Below are positions 34,276 through 43,507 of a DNA stretch of 64,000 nt, in pieces (position 1 is the stretch's first letter; each line of letters opens with the position of its first letter). A model generated the notes under the pieces. It had not been told where the DNA came from and searched no databases. It was given only the letters and a program-made list of their open reading frames with translations. Origin of the DNA: Hyphomonas sp. (lineage in GTDB: Bacteria; Pseudomonadota; Alphaproteobacteria; Caulobacterales; Hyphomonadaceae); assembly GCF_022844445.1 (NCBI RefSeq), contig NZ_JALHLS010000008.1:62001-126000 (forward strand). The letters run 5' to 3'. The translations under genes and the position numbers were made by a program.

Positions 34276-35862
34276 TTGGCCCCCGAAGCGGCGCAGAAGC
34301 GGTTACAATTCGTTCACCTCGCGTGGATCGCGCTGGGGCTGACGGCCGCCGTGTCCGGCGGGATCGCCGGCGCGCCGTTCGCGAGCCTTGCCGCGGCCGT
34401 GCTTTTGGCGCTGATCCCTGGGCTCACGGGCTACGCGGTCGCCGGCGCTGGCGACACGCTGCGACGCGGCTTTCTGGTGATCGCCTGGCTGGTTGCGGCG
34501 CTGGTCGCCGTGGTGCTGACAGGCGGGGGCGTCTCCCCGCTGATCGTGCTTTTGATTGCGGCGCCGCTTTCCGCGTTGCTGGCAGGGGCGCAGCGGATGG
34601 CGACGGAGGCCGGCACGTTCGCGGCGCTGGCCCTGTTTGCCGTCGTCATCGCGACGCCGCTCGGCTGGATCCCGCCGCCGCCGCCGGGCGCGCCGGAACT
34701 GGCCGCACCGTTTGCCTTCGCAGGCGTCGTGCTGGCCGCGCTGGTAATCTGGCACCTCGTCGACGCGCGTGCCGACGAGGCCCGCCGCGCCGCCGCCGTC
34801 CCGCCGCCCGAGGCGCATCCGGACCCCGATCTTGCCCCGTTCGCTATGGCGGGCATCAGCTGGCTGGACGTGACATCTGAAGGGCGCCTCCGCCGCGTCC
34901 AGGGCGACACGTTCGGCCTCGTCACCATGCGGCCCGGTTCGGCGCTGGCGAGCCTGTTCACCGATCATGACTTCCCGCTGCCGCCGCCGGGGCGCACCGG
35001 CCGCAAGCTCGTCACCGCCGAACTCGTCTCCGGCCAGCGCGTGCGCGTGATCGCCGAACGCCATGCCAAGGGCTGCCACCTGCTGATGGTGGACGCGCTG
35101 GACGAAGTGGCGGAACTACCCGCCAGCACAGTAGCCGACCTTGAGGCCAAGCTGCACGCGCGCACCGCCTTCTTCGCCTCGCTCGGCCACGACCTGAAAA
35201 CGCCGCTGAACGCCATCCTCGGCTATTCTGAAGTGATGCAGGCCGAACTGATGGGACCGATGCCCAAGCCGTATGCGGACTATCCGGCGATCATCCACGA
35301 GAGCGGCACGGACCTCTTGCTTCTGGTCGACGACATACTCGATCTCGCCCGTTCCGAAGCCGGCCAGCCGCGCCTGGAGCCCGAGCCGGTGGACCTGTCG
35401 GCCTCCGCCGAGTCGGTCATTCGCCAGCTGACGGGGCAGGCAGACAGGCTGGGCGTGACGCTGAAGCTGAAGACGGCTGGCGAAGTCTGGGCCGAGGCGG
35501 ACGCGCGCGCAGTGCGCCAGATCTGGCAGAACCTTGTCTCGAACGCGATCAAATACTCCGCCAGCGGAAAGACCGTGACCTTGGAGACGCGGATCGATAA
35601 CGGCGCGGCGCTGCTCTCGGTCACCGACAAGGGCGCCGGCATTGCCGCGGCTGATCTTGTCCGGCTGACCGAGCCTTTCGCGCAGGGTACCGGCGCCAAG
35701 CCCGGCACAGGCCTCGGCCTGTCGGTTGTGCGCCGGTTCGCGGAGCTGCACGGCGGCAACCTGCGTATCGAATCAAAGCCCGGCAAGGGCACGAAGGTCG
35801 AGGTCACCCTCCCGCGCGCCGCTGAAGCCGATTTCGCCCCGCTGGAAGAAGCGGCGCAATAG
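34276..35862 (+). CDS. Membrane sensor histidine kinase (hybrid-free, PleC/DivJ-like core)
   Basis: A 528-residue kinase. Five or six N-terminal membrane helices (residues 12-160) are followed by a degenerate PAS-like stretch near 190-275. HisKA has ASLGHDLKTPLNAILGYSE (phospho-acceptor His about residue 305). HATPase_c has N in QNLVSNAIKY, DKGAGI as the G1 box and GTGLGLSVVRR as G2. The HisKA wording is typical of the alphaproteobacterial PleC/DivJ group. The start is a TTG at 34276 with weak signals (AAGAG), so it is uncertain. No response regulator is adjacent. Confidence 0.87.
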   Translation: MAPEAAQKRLQFVHLAWIALGLTAAVSGGIAGAPFASLAAAVLLALIPGLTGYAVAGAGDTLRRGFLVIAWLVAALVAVVLTGGGVSPLIVLLIAAPLSALLAGAQRMATEAGTFAALALFAVVIATPLGWIPPPPPGAPELAAPFAFAGVVLAALVIWHLVDARADEARRAAAVPPPEAHPDPDLAPFAMAGISWLDVTSEGRLRRVQGDTFGLVTMRPGSALASLFTDHDFPLPPPGRTGRKLVTAELVSGQRVRVIAERHAKGCHLLMVDALDEVAELPASTVADLEAKLHARTAFFASLGHDLKTPLNAILGYSEVMQAELMGPMPKPYADYPAIIHESGTDLLLLVDDILDLARSEAGQPRLEPEPVDLSASAESVIRQLTGQADRLGVTLKLKTAGEVWAEADARAVRQIWQNLVSNAIKYSASGKTVTLETRIDNGAALLSVTDKGAGIAAADLVRLTEPFAQGTGAKPGTGLGLSVVRRFAELHGGNLRIESKPGKGTKVEVTLPRAAEADFAPLEEAAQ

Positions 35863-35964
35863 GGGCCCTTTCAAACCGGCACGGGCGTTGCACACGAATT
35901 GGCAGGAAATATGCTGGATGATGCGCTCCCTTGAGGCGGGCCTGCCGGGTTAAGGGGATTGGCG

Positions 35965-37212
35965 ATGAAGGTTCTATACGTCGCAACGCGGTGGCCATGG
36001 CCAATCGAGATGGGCCGCCAGCGCATGATCGATCAGACACTGGCCTTAACCGCGGCCTTCGCCGAAGTCCATCTGCTGTCCTTCGCCGACTCTGGAAGCC
36101 CCGGCGCGCCGCCGCCGGCTCATATCGCCTCTGCGCGGAAAGTTCAGATGTCCGGCCTGCCGGATGTCGCGCGCAGCCTGCTGCTACGCCCCGGCCTTCC
36201 GCTGCAAAGCCACCTGTTCCTGAACGGCACGGTTCAGCACGAACTGCTCGCCGCTGTGGACGAGATACAGCCGGATGTCGTCATCTTCGACATGGCGCGC
36301 CTCTACAGCCTTGCCCGGCTGGTGAGGAAACGCTTCCCGAAAATCCGCCTCGTGCTCGACATGGACGACCGCCTGTCCGAGCGCTACCAGCGGATGCTGA
36401 ACAACAAGGCCAGTGACGGTCTCGGCGGCACCTTTACCGCCCGCTTGCCTGGCCCGGTCCGGGCTGTGGCCTCGCTGCTTCCGAAGTTGCTGCTGACAAT
36501 CGAGCGCCGCCTGATGGCGCGCATCGAGCGGCGCGCACACGGCCTGTTCGATAGTATCCTGATGGTTTCGCCGCTGGAGGCGAGCAAGTTCAACACCGAG
36601 TTTCCGGGAAAGAAGGCGATAGGGTTCCCGCCGCTGATTGAGGTGCGCCAGGTCTTACCGGCTGATTTCAGCACCGGTCTTCGGTTCGTCTTTGTCGGCA
36701 ATGCCGTGTACGGACCAAATACCGAAGCGCTGGCGTTGCTTGACCGGATCGCTGCGCGGGTAAGAGCCGGTGCAGGCGAGGGCGCCGTGCCCTTCAGCTT
36801 CGCCGCCGCCGGAAAGCCGGATCCCGGCCTCGCATTGGCCCATGTCGAGGTTGCCGGCTTCGTGCCGGACCTTGGTGCCTTTCTTTCCAAGGATGCCGTG
36901 CTAGTGGCCCCGATCCTCAACGGCACTGGCATCAAGACGAAGATCATCGACGCGCTCGAATATGCCGTGCCGGTGGTGACGACCCCGCTCGGCGCCGAAG
37001 GGCTGAACCTCCAGCCGAACCTGCATTTCCATCAGGCCGCCGATGAGGACAGCTTCACCGAAATTTTGCTACGTCTTGTTCAGTCTGACGAGGCCCGCCG
37101 CGCCCTCCAAGCCATGGCGCGGACCGCCCGCGAGGTCGTGCTGGAAACGCATAGCCGCCGCTTCCTGCTGGACAGCCTGCGCCGGGCGGCCGGCGCCGCA
37201 GCAACGGTGTAG
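35965..37212 (+). CDS. GT4-type glycosyltransferase
   Basis: A 415-residue GT-B glycosyltransferase. The N-terminal MKVLYVATRWPWPIEMGRQ is like sugar transferases linked to PEP-CTERM/EpsH exopolysaccharide systems (TIGR03087-like). The C-terminal domain has the family's ILNGTGIKTKIIDALEYAVPVVTT segment, which binds the nucleotide sugar. The ATG at 35965 follows AAGGGG. No other polysaccharide gene is adjacent. Donor and acceptor are unknown. Confidence 0.85.
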   Translation: MKVLYVATRWPWPIEMGRQRMIDQTLALTAAFAEVHLLSFADSGSPGAPPPAHIASARKVQMSGLPDVARSLLLRPGLPLQSHLFLNGTVQHELLAAVDEIQPDVVIFDMARLYSLARLVRKRFPKIRLVLDMDDRLSERYQRMLNNKASDGLGGTFTARLPGPVRAVASLLPKLLLTIERRLMARIERRAHGLFDSILMVSPLEASKFNTEFPGKKAIGFPPLIEVRQVLPADFSTGLRFVFVGNAVYGPNTEALALLDRIAARVRAGAGEGAVPFSFAAAGKPDPGLALAHVEVAGFVPDLGAFLSKDAVLVAPILNGTGIKTKIIDALEYAVPVVTTPLGAEGLNLQPNLHFHQAADEDSFTEILLRLVQSDEARRALQAMARTAREVVLETHSRRFLLDSLRRAAGAAATV

Positions 37213-37314
37213 CTCCCTCCGCAGGGCCCCGCTGCGGCGCGACGGCCAGAAAATTAGAGTTTCCCGCCCCCTCGAACCATGCCACCGTCTGACATCAATC
37301 AAGAGGGGATGCCC

Positions 37315-37635
37315 ATGAAGAAGTTCGTTTTTGCCGCCGTTGCAGCCCTTGCGCTGGCAGGTTGCGGCGCTATTGGCGGCGGCGAGAAGACCGCCATGGT
37401 GAAATCCTGCACCGAGAGCGGTGAGACCGAAGCCAACTGCACCTGCATCGCCGACAGCCTGGAAAAGGGCCTCGACAAGGAAACCTTCAAGGTCGTTGCC
37501 ACCGCCATGGCTGCCGGTGAGGCCGAAGGCGAACAAATGATCAACGAGCTTCCGACCGAGAAGCAGGGCGCCGTGATGGGCGCGCTGATGTCGGCCGGCA
37601 TGAGCTGCATGATGGGCGCGGCCGCCGAAGGCTGA
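37315..37635 (+). CDS. Small lipoprotein
   Basis: A 106-residue protein with a clear lipobox (AALALAGCGAIGGG, Cys17). The mature part has three more Cys within SCTESGETEANCTCIAD and one near the end (GMSCMMGAA). The ATG at 37315 is six bases after AAGAGGGG; the ATG at 37309 abuts the site and is less likely. The function is unknown; membrane anchoring is inferred from the lipobox. Confidence 0.8.
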   Translation: MKKFVFAAVAALALAGCGAIGGGEKTAMVKSCTESGETEANCTCIADSLEKGLDKETFKVVATAMAAGEAEGEQMINELPTEKQGAVMGALMSAGMSCMMGAAAEG

Positions 37636-37682
37636 TCGCCAGGGCGCTCGGTGCAGGCGCCCGTGTGGGAGGACTCTCCGCC

Positions 37683-38021
37683 ATGGACCGCTTACCCACC
37701 CGACTATGGATCGAGGCACTGGCCCGGCGAGCGCAGCTCTCCGGGGCCAGTGCCTTCATCGTTCAGCATGGGGATGATGATCGCGGTGACGTGCTGATCA
37801 AGGTCGCCTGCCTCAATGGCAACGCCGCCGCCTATGCCCCCTCGATGAACCTCGAGGGCGAACGCATTTTTCTGAACCTTGCGATGCAGGGGATAGGCCC
37901 GGACGAGGCCAGCGTGGATGAATATGTGCAGCGCGCCAAGGCGCGCGACCGCGACCTCTGGATCATCGAGATCGAGGACCGGGAGGGGCGAACGTTCCTT
38001 ACGGAACCGGTTGAAAACTGA
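37683..38021 (+). CDS. DUF1491 family protein
   Basis: A 112-residue protein matching DUF1491. RLPTRLWIEALARRAQLSGASAFIV and GDVLIKVACLNG are the conserved N-terminal part; DLWIIEIEDREGRTF is the C-terminal part. The family is found almost only in alphaproteobacteria and has no known function. GGAGG lies ten bases upstream of the ATG at 37683. It precedes the frameshifted gene at 38065. Confidence 0.85.
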   Translation: MDRLPTRLWIEALARRAQLSGASAFIVQHGDDDRGDVLIKVACLNGNAAAYAPSMNLEGERIFLNLAMQGIGPDEASVDEYVQRAKARDRDLWIIEIEDREGRTFLTEPVEN

Positions 38022-38064
38022 CGCAGACGCCGGTCTGATCCGTTCCGTGAAGAAGGGGGCGGCC

Positions 38065-38530
38065 ATGAGAACGAACCTGATCACGCTCAGCCTGCTGATG
38101 GTCGCGGGCACGCCGGCCCTCGCCATGGCGCAGGGCTCTGCGCAGGCGGAAGCGGTCCTGCGCGCGGACGCCGCGCAACACGGGCCAATTCTGACCCGGA
38201 TGGCCCAGCGGGTGAGCGAATTCCAAATGAAGCAGAAGCTGATCACCGATGAGAATGACCACTTCTACTGCCTTTGCGGCACTAAGCCGGACACGTCACC
38301 GGGCACCCGTTTCGGCGATATGGGCAGTGAAAAAAGTCGCGCGTCAGCGGAGCTATGAAAAGCTATGGATGACGGCCGAGCCTCTCGCCACAAAGGTTGC
38401 CTTGCTGATCAAGGGTTACCAACCGGCCTGCGGCGCGAACGCGAAAACGGCGGACCTTCTCAAAGAATACGAGATCGTCCTCCTGCCCAAGACGCAACCG
38501 GCCGGTCCGTCGCGCATTCTGCTGCAATAA
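38065..38530 (+). pseudogene. Secreted small protein gene broken by a frameshift at an A6 tract
   Basis: The first frame starts at the ATG at 38065 (AGAAGGGGGC upstream) and encodes a signal peptide (LITLSLLMVAGTPALAMAQ) and a mature part ending DENDHFYCLCGTKPDTSPG and then an abrupt SRASAEL stop at 38358. The next frame continues naturally with VARQRSYEKLWMTAEPLATK and GYQPACGANAKTADLLKEYE to a stop at 38530. Dropping one A from GAAAAAAG near 38330 joins the two into one protein of about 155 residues with three Cys. It could be a true pseudogene, a sequencing error in a homopolymer, or transcriptional slippage. I do not recognise the family. Confidence 0.72.
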
Positions 38531-38592
38531 CGGGGCATTAACTACCTCTCGTCCACCTTGCGATTCGCTGGGATAAAGGGGCGACGGCAGCG

Positions 38593-38964
38593 ATGCTTTT
38601 CCTGTTGAACGAGTATGTCACGGAGATCGAGGCGCCAGAGCTGCGCCTGCTGAAGCGCGGGGCGATCCTCGGTTTTGAGGATATCCATTCAATGCGCGCC
38701 CGCGAGGCGATCGAGCTGGCCCGCAACCGCCTGCAAGCTTGCCACGATGCCGGCACCGTGCCCGACGCGGCGCTGGTTGACGACCTCGCCGCCCTGATCA
38801 TCGCCAAGACCGGCGCGAACGCTGCGCTCTTCCCGGTGCATGAAGGCCGGGTGTCCGAGCCGCGCCTCACGATCCTGCCGGAAAGCATCCTCGAATCTGT
38901 GCGCACCCGCCTCGCCGAAGGCGCCAGGCCCGATATCCGTCAGTTCTGGCCCCGCGCGGCCTGA
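38593..38964 (+). CDS. Hypothetical protein
   Basis: A 123-residue soluble protein (MLFLLNEYVTEIEAPELRLLKRGAILGFEDI). The sequence is mainly helical after residue 30 (MRAREAIELARNRLQACHDAG). No signal, membrane segment or catalytic motif is visible. The ATG at 38593 is preceded by AAAGGGGCGACGG. It lies 63 bases upstream of prfC, possibly co-transcribed. I do not recognise the family. Confidence 0.7.
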   Translation: MLFLLNEYVTEIEAPELRLLKRGAILGFEDIHSMRAREAIELARNRLQACHDAGTVPDAALVDDLAALIIAKTGANAALFPVHEGRVSEPRLTILPESILESVRTRLAEGARPDIRQFWPRAA

Positions 38965-39027
38965 TCCAGCCCCTTCAATCCATTCCGTAAATCGGTTAGG
39001 GCCTCCGCCAGAGAGAGAACCTGACCC

Positions 39028-40626
39028 ATGTCGCACGTGACTGAAGCCGCCCGGCGGCGCACCTTTGCCATTATCTCGCACCCGGACGCCGGCAAGACGA
39101 CGCTGACCGAGAACCTGCTGCTGGCCGGCGGAGCCATCCGGGCGGCCGGCGAAGTGGCGGCGCGCGGTGAGGCGCGGCGCACGCGGTCGGACTGGATGAA
39201 GATCGAGCGCGACCGGGGCATCTCGGTCTCGGCCTCGGTGATGACGTTCGAGTTCGACGGCTTCATGTTCAACCTGCTCGATACGCCGGGCCACGAAGAC
39301 TTCTCGGAAGATACCTACCGTACACTGACGGCGGCGGATTGCGCGGTTATGGTGCTCGACGCTGCCAAGGGCATCGAGCCGCAGACCCTCAAACTGTTCG
39401 AAGTCTGCCGGATGCGCGACATCCCGATCGTCACCTTCATCAACAAGATGGACCGCGAGGCGCTGGAGCCGATCGCGCTGCTGGACGAGGTGCAGGACAA
39501 GCTGCAGCTCGACACCGCGCCGCTCTATTGGCCCGCCGCAAGCGGCCAGCGCTTTGCCGGGATGCTGGACCTTGCGCGTGACAGGTTCCTCCAGTTTGAA
39601 CGCCTTCCTGGCCAGCCCGCCCGGATTGGTCCGGCCACGGAGATTGCTGCCGATGCGGCCAGCCTCAAGGCAAACCTGGACCCTTACGTGTTTGCGGAGC
39701 TGACCGAAGGCATCGAGATGGCCCGCAGCCTGCTGCCGGCGTTTGACGCGGATGCATTCCGTTCCGGCAACATGACGCCGGTCGTGTTCGGATCGGCGCT
39801 GCGTTATTTCGGCGTGGCGGAACTGCTTCGTACGCTGCACACTTATGCGCCCGCGCCGCGCGACCAGAAGGCAATCCGGAAGAGCGAGCCCATCCGCGTG
39901 CACGCCGCCGACAATACGGTCAGTGGTTTCGTCTTCAAGATCCAGGCAAACATGGACCCGAACCACCGTGACCGCGTGGCCTTCGTGCGGCTTTGCTCCG
40001 GCGAATTCCGGCGCGGCATGCGGCTCAAAACCGCTGGTGGCAAGCAGCTTAACATCCACAACCCGATGATGTTCATGGCGCAGGACCGCGAGATTGCCGA
40101 AACCGCTTATGCCGGCGACGTCATTGGCGTGTCAAACCACGGCCAGCTGCGGGTGGGCGATTCGTTGTCCGAGAGCGGAGAGATCCAGTTCGGCGGCATC
40201 CCGAACTTTGCGCCGGAACTCCTGCGGCGCGCCCGTGTGAAAGACCCGATGAAGGCGAAACATCTGCGCAAGGCGCTTGAAAGCCTTGCCGAGGAGGGCG
40301 TGACGCAACTGTTCACGCCGCAGATCGGTTCGGACATGATTGTCGGCGCTGTCGGCCAGCTGCAGTTCGAGGTGATGATAGAGCGGATGACGGCGGAATA
40401 CAGCCTCGAAGTCTTCTTCGAGCCCGCGCCCTACAACGTCGCGCGCTGGATTTCGTCGGATGACCCGAAGAAGATCGAGGAGTTCATGGAGAAGAACAAG
40501 TCCGCCTCCGGAACAGATCTCGATGGCGCGCCGGTGTATCTTGCAAAGAACGCCTGGGATGTCGGCTACGCGCAGGAAAAGAACCCGGGGATCCGGTTCA
40601 CAGCCACGAAAGAGCGGTCGATCTAG
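39028..40626 (+). CDS. prfC: Peptide chain release factor 3
   Basis: A 532-residue translational GTPase. G1 is SHPDAGKTT (residues 17-25), the switch region is RDRGISVSASVMTF, G3 is DTPGHEDFSEDTY and G4 is NKMDRE. The RF3-specific C-terminal domains follow (VGAVGQLQFEVMIERMTAEY). RF3 recycles RF1 and RF2 from the ribosome after termination. The length is standard. Its TAG stop and that of the convergent PAN-domain gene share the four bases CTAG at 40623-40626. Confidence 0.96.
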   Translation: MSHVTEAARRRTFAIISHPDAGKTTLTENLLLAGGAIRAAGEVAARGEARRTRSDWMKIERDRGISVSASVMTFEFDGFMFNLLDTPGHEDFSEDTYRTLTAADCAVMVLDAAKGIEPQTLKLFEVCRMRDIPIVTFINKMDREALEPIALLDEVQDKLQLDTAPLYWPAASGQRFAGMLDLARDRFLQFERLPGQPARIGPATEIAADAASLKANLDPYVFAELTEGIEMARSLLPAFDADAFRSGNMTPVVFGSALRYFGVAELLRTLHTYAPAPRDQKAIRKSEPIRVHAADNTVSGFVFKIQANMDPNHRDRVAFVRLCSGEFRRGMRLKTAGGKQLNIHNPMMFMAQDREIAETAYAGDVIGVSNHGQLRVGDSLSESGEIQFGGIPNFAPELLRRARVKDPMKAKHLRKALESLAEEGVTQLFTPQIGSDMIVGAVGQLQFEVMIERMTAEYSLEVFFEPAPYNVARWISSDDPKKIEEFMEKNKSASGTDLDGAPVYLAKNAWDVGYAQEKNPGIRFTATKERSI

Positions 40627-41087
40627 TTCCCGTCGATTTCCGGTGTGGCATCAGCTTCGCCGCTGAGCGTTGTGCTCGGCGACGGGGCGGCAACGGCCGC
40701 CTCGCCCCAGTAGCTCGCGTCCACGCGCGGCGAGACGCCTGAAGTCGCCAGCAGGTTTTCTTCCGACTTGCCGCTGCCGCGTTTCAGCTCGCAGCGCGCA
40801 GCCGCGCTGCCATAGGCTTCCACGAATGACCAGGACTGGCAGACGCCGTCTTCGCCGCAGGCCGCTTCGCAGGCGTCAGCCGTAGAACCGGCATCGACCT
40901 TGTAGGTGGAGCCGTGACGATAGCGGTGTTTCTCGTGGCCGGGCGTATCCGGGCCGTTCCAGGCGGAGCCGCCAGTGGCAGACAGGGGATCCATGCCAGG
41001 CGAGGAGACGGCCTTGCGGGAGACGCCGTCGGCGCCGGCAGCAAGTCCAATCAGGGCGGTGGCGGCGAGCAGAATGGCGAGACGCAT
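40623..41087 (-). CDS. Secreted PAN/Apple-domain protein
   Basis: A 154-residue protein with a signal peptide (MRLAILLAATALIGLAAGA). It has a PAN_4-like module: TADACEAACGEDGVCQSWSFVE, then AARCELKRG, the usual Cys spacing for two disulfides. PAN modules bind proteins or carbohydrates. GGGAGGAG eight bases upstream fixes the start at 41087. The C-terminal tail is rich in Ala, Ser and Pro. It converges with prfC and shares its stop site. Partner unknown. Confidence 0.82.
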   Translation of the reverse strand: MRLAILLAATALIGLAAGADGVSRKAVSSPGMDPLSATGGSAWNGPDTPGHEKHRYRHGSTYKVDAGSTADACEAACGEDGVCQSWSFVEAYGSAAARCELKRGSGKSEENLLATSGVSPRVDASYWGEAAVAAPSPSTTLSGEADATPEIDGN

Positions 41088-41167
41088 GGGAACACTCCTC
41101 CCGGGAATATAGCAGGCGGAACCCTAGCCGGGGCGCGTTAACGAAGCGTTTGCCCTGGGACGGGGCT

Positions 41168-42985
41168 TTAGCTTGTCAGGCTCGCCCGCTTTTCCTCAAT
41201 TTCCAGCCATTCCATCTCGATGCCCTCGAGTTGTTCCCGGGCGGCGCCGATGCGGGCGGACTTCTGCGAAAAGGCCGCTGCATTGCGGCCATAGAGGCCC
41301 GGATCGGCCAGATCCTTCTCCAGCGCGGCAATCTCAGCTTGCAGCTTGGGGATCAGTGCGTCGATCTCCTTCTGCCGGTGCTCGTCCTTGAAGGAGAGCT
41401 TGGCGGCGGCCGCCTTCGGCCTGGTGGCGGGCGCCGGCGACTTCGACTTGTCCGACTTGGGCGCGTTCTTCTGGCGTAGGCCCTTCAGCTGTTCCTGCGC
41501 ATCGCTCCAGCCGCCGGCGGTCTGGATCCACTCGCCGTCGCCCAACGGGCAGAGGCAGCTCGTGACGGTAGAATCGAGGAAGGCACGGTCGTGGCTGACG
41601 AGGATCAGCGTGCCCTCATAGGCCAGTAGCATGTCTTCCAGCAGTTCCAGTGTCTGCATGTCGAGATCGTTGGTCGGCTCGTCCATCACCAGCAAGTTCG
41701 AGGTCTGCGCAAGGCCGATGGCCAGGGCGAGACGGTTGCGCTCGCCGCCCGAGAGCGCGCCGACCGGCTGGCGCAGCTGTTCCGGGCGGAACAGGAAATC
41801 CTTTGCATAGGCCGCAATGTGGCGCTGGTGGCCCTGTACGTTGATCGAGTCCCCGCCCATCGGGGCGAGCGCTTCCCACATCGTGTCGGTCGCTTTCAGG
41901 GTGTCGCGCGTCTGGTCCTGATAGGTCACCTGCAGCGTCTTCGAATGCGTCACTGTTCCGGCATCCGGCGCGATCTCGCCGAGCAGCAGGCGCACAAGCG
42001 TCGTTTTGCCCGCGCCATTCGGGCCGATGATGCCGATCCGGTCGCCCCGCAGGATGCGCAGGTCGAGATCGTTCGCGATCACCAGTGGGCCGTCGGCGGT
42101 CTGGAAGGTCTTTGACAGCCCCTTCGCCTCGATCACCTTCTTGCTCATGGCGCCGCCGGCATCGGCGCTGAACTCGGCCAGCGACTTGCGGTCGTTCAGC
42201 GCGCTGCGCATCTGCGCATGGTCAACCTTCATCTGCCGCAGGCGGGCAAGGCGGCCCTGGTTGCGCTTCCGGCGCGCCGTCACCCCGCGCGCCAGCCAGT
42301 GCTGTTCGTCCTTCAGCTGCGTCGTCATCCGGCGCAGCTGGCGCTCGTCCTCTTCCTCGATCTGCTCCGCCCACTGATCGAATTTTACATAGCCTTCGGG
42401 GCTCTTCAGAACCTTGCCCTGGCGCAGCCACAGCGTGTTGGTTGACACTGTCTCGAGGAAGCGCCGGTCGTGGCTCACCACGAGTACGACGCCGTTGAAC
42501 GCCTTCAGTCGTCCTTCGAGATACTCGATCATCGGGACGTCGAGATGGTTCGTCGGCTCGTCGAGCAGCAGGATCGTCGGCTCTGCTGCAAAAGCCTTGG
42601 CGAGCGCCGCGCGGCGCTTCTGCCCGCCGGAGAGTTTCGCCGGATTGGCCTGCGGGTCGATGCCGAACTCCATGATCTCGGCCTCAGCCATGTAGGCACC
42701 GTCCAGGCCATCGGCGACATAATCCAGCACGGTCGCAAAGCCGGAAAGATCCGGCTCCTGCGGCACGGTCGCGTAGGTGATGCCGGGCTGGCGCCAGACC
42801 TCGCCGGAATCGGGCTCGATCACTTCAGAGATGATCTTCATCAGGGTCGACTTGCCGGCCCCGTTGCGGCCGACCAGCGCGGCGCGCTCGCCCTTGGACA
42901 GGGAGAGCGTGACGCCCTCGAACAGCGGGCCGCTGCCGAAGGTGAGGCGCACATCGGTGAGGGAAATCAGGGGAGGGAGGGCCAT
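41168..42985 (-). CDS. ABC-F family ATPase, Uup-like
   Basis: A 605-residue protein with two ABC domains and no membrane segments. Walker A motifs are GRNGAGKST (first) and GPNGAGKTT (second), signatures are LSGGQKRR and LSGGERNR, and Walker B motifs are LLLDEPTNHLD and LVMDEPTNDLD. The ABC-F linker follows the first domain (QLRRMTTQLKDEQHWLARGV). A C-terminal coiled coil (KEIDALIPKLQAEIAALEKDL) marks the Uup-type subgroup. Such proteins act on ribosomes or branched DNA intermediates. The start at 42985 (MALPPLISL) is preferred over the long upstream frame. Confidence 0.9.
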   Translation of the reverse strand: MALPPLISLTDVRLTFGSGPLFEGVTLSLSKGERAALVGRNGAGKSTLMKIISEVIEPDSGEVWRQPGITYATVPQEPDLSGFATVLDYVADGLDGAYMAEAEIMEFGIDPQANPAKLSGGQKRRAALAKAFAAEPTILLLDEPTNHLDVPMIEYLEGRLKAFNGVVLVVSHDRRFLETVSTNTLWLRQGKVLKSPEGYVKFDQWAEQIEEEDERQLRRMTTQLKDEQHWLARGVTARRKRNQGRLARLRQMKVDHAQMRSALNDRKSLAEFSADAGGAMSKKVIEAKGLSKTFQTADGPLVIANDLDLRILRGDRIGIIGPNGAGKTTLVRLLLGEIAPDAGTVTHSKTLQVTYQDQTRDTLKATDTMWEALAPMGGDSINVQGHQRHIAAYAKDFLFRPEQLRQPVGALSGGERNRLALAIGLAQTSNLLVMDEPTNDLDMQTLELLEDMLLAYEGTLILVSHDRAFLDSTVTSCLCPLGDGEWIQTAGGWSDAQEQLKGLRQKNAPKSDKSKSPAPATRPKAAAAKLSFKDEHRQKEIDALIPKLQAEIAALEKDLADPGLYGRNAAAFSQKSARIGAAREQLEGIEMEWLEIEEKRASLTS

Positions 42986-43078
42986 GCCGGGGAGATAGCG
43001 GCTCAGGTGCTCGGGCGCTAGGGCTTGCCGCGAGGGGAAGGCTGGACGGGCTGCGGGGCGCTGCACAAAGTCCGTTCC

Positions 43079-43507
43079 ATGTCAGAACTTACTCCGCCCG
43101 AAGGCTACGTGCCACATTTCCGCAAATCCCGGTTCACCGATCCCTGGGAGCCGCTCTATTCGCGCACCGCCGCGCGCGAGGTCTCGATCGGCCTTTTGCT
43201 CGCCGAGGCGCACTGCAACTCGCGCGGCCTTGTGCATGGCGGGCTGATCGCCTCGCTGGCGGACAATGCGATGGGCCTCTCCTGCGTTGCGGCGCTGAGC
43301 GGTGAGGCCCGCGCGCCGACCGGCGGTCTCGTCACCATCAGCCTGTCCACGGACTATCTCGGTAGCGCGCGCCTCGGCCAGTGGCTGGCGACGGACACTC
43401 ATTTTGTGAAGACCGGCGGCTCGATCTGCTTTGCCGATTGCCTCGTGCGCGCTGATGGCGAGCCGGTCGCGCGGGCGAGCGCGACGTTCAAGGTGCTGTC
43501 GGCCTAG
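43079..43507 (+). CDS. PaaI-type hotdog thioesterase
   Basis: A 142-residue hotdog-fold protein. RGLVHGGLIASLADNAMG contains the HGG motif with the downstream Asp used in PaaI/YbgC-like acyl-CoA thioesterases. The start at 43079 (MSELTPPEGY) is typical. Substrates are usually aryl- or medium-chain acyl-CoAs; none can be named here. It converges with the pseudouridine synthase and the two share CTAG (43504-43507) for their stops. Confidence 0.88.
   Translation: MSELTPPEGYVPHFRKSRFTDPWEPLYSRTAAREVSIGLLLAEAHCNSRGLVHGGLIASLADNAMGLSCVAALSGEARAPTGGLVTISLSTDYLGSARLGQWLATDTHFVKTGGSICFADCLVRADGEPVARASATFKVLSA

Noticed and set aside
38325-38340. Programmed -1 frameshift at an A-AAA-AAG type heptamer
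   Set aside because: The heptamer is in the wrong phase, and a -1 shift would not enter the frame that encodes the C-terminal part; loss of one A is needed.
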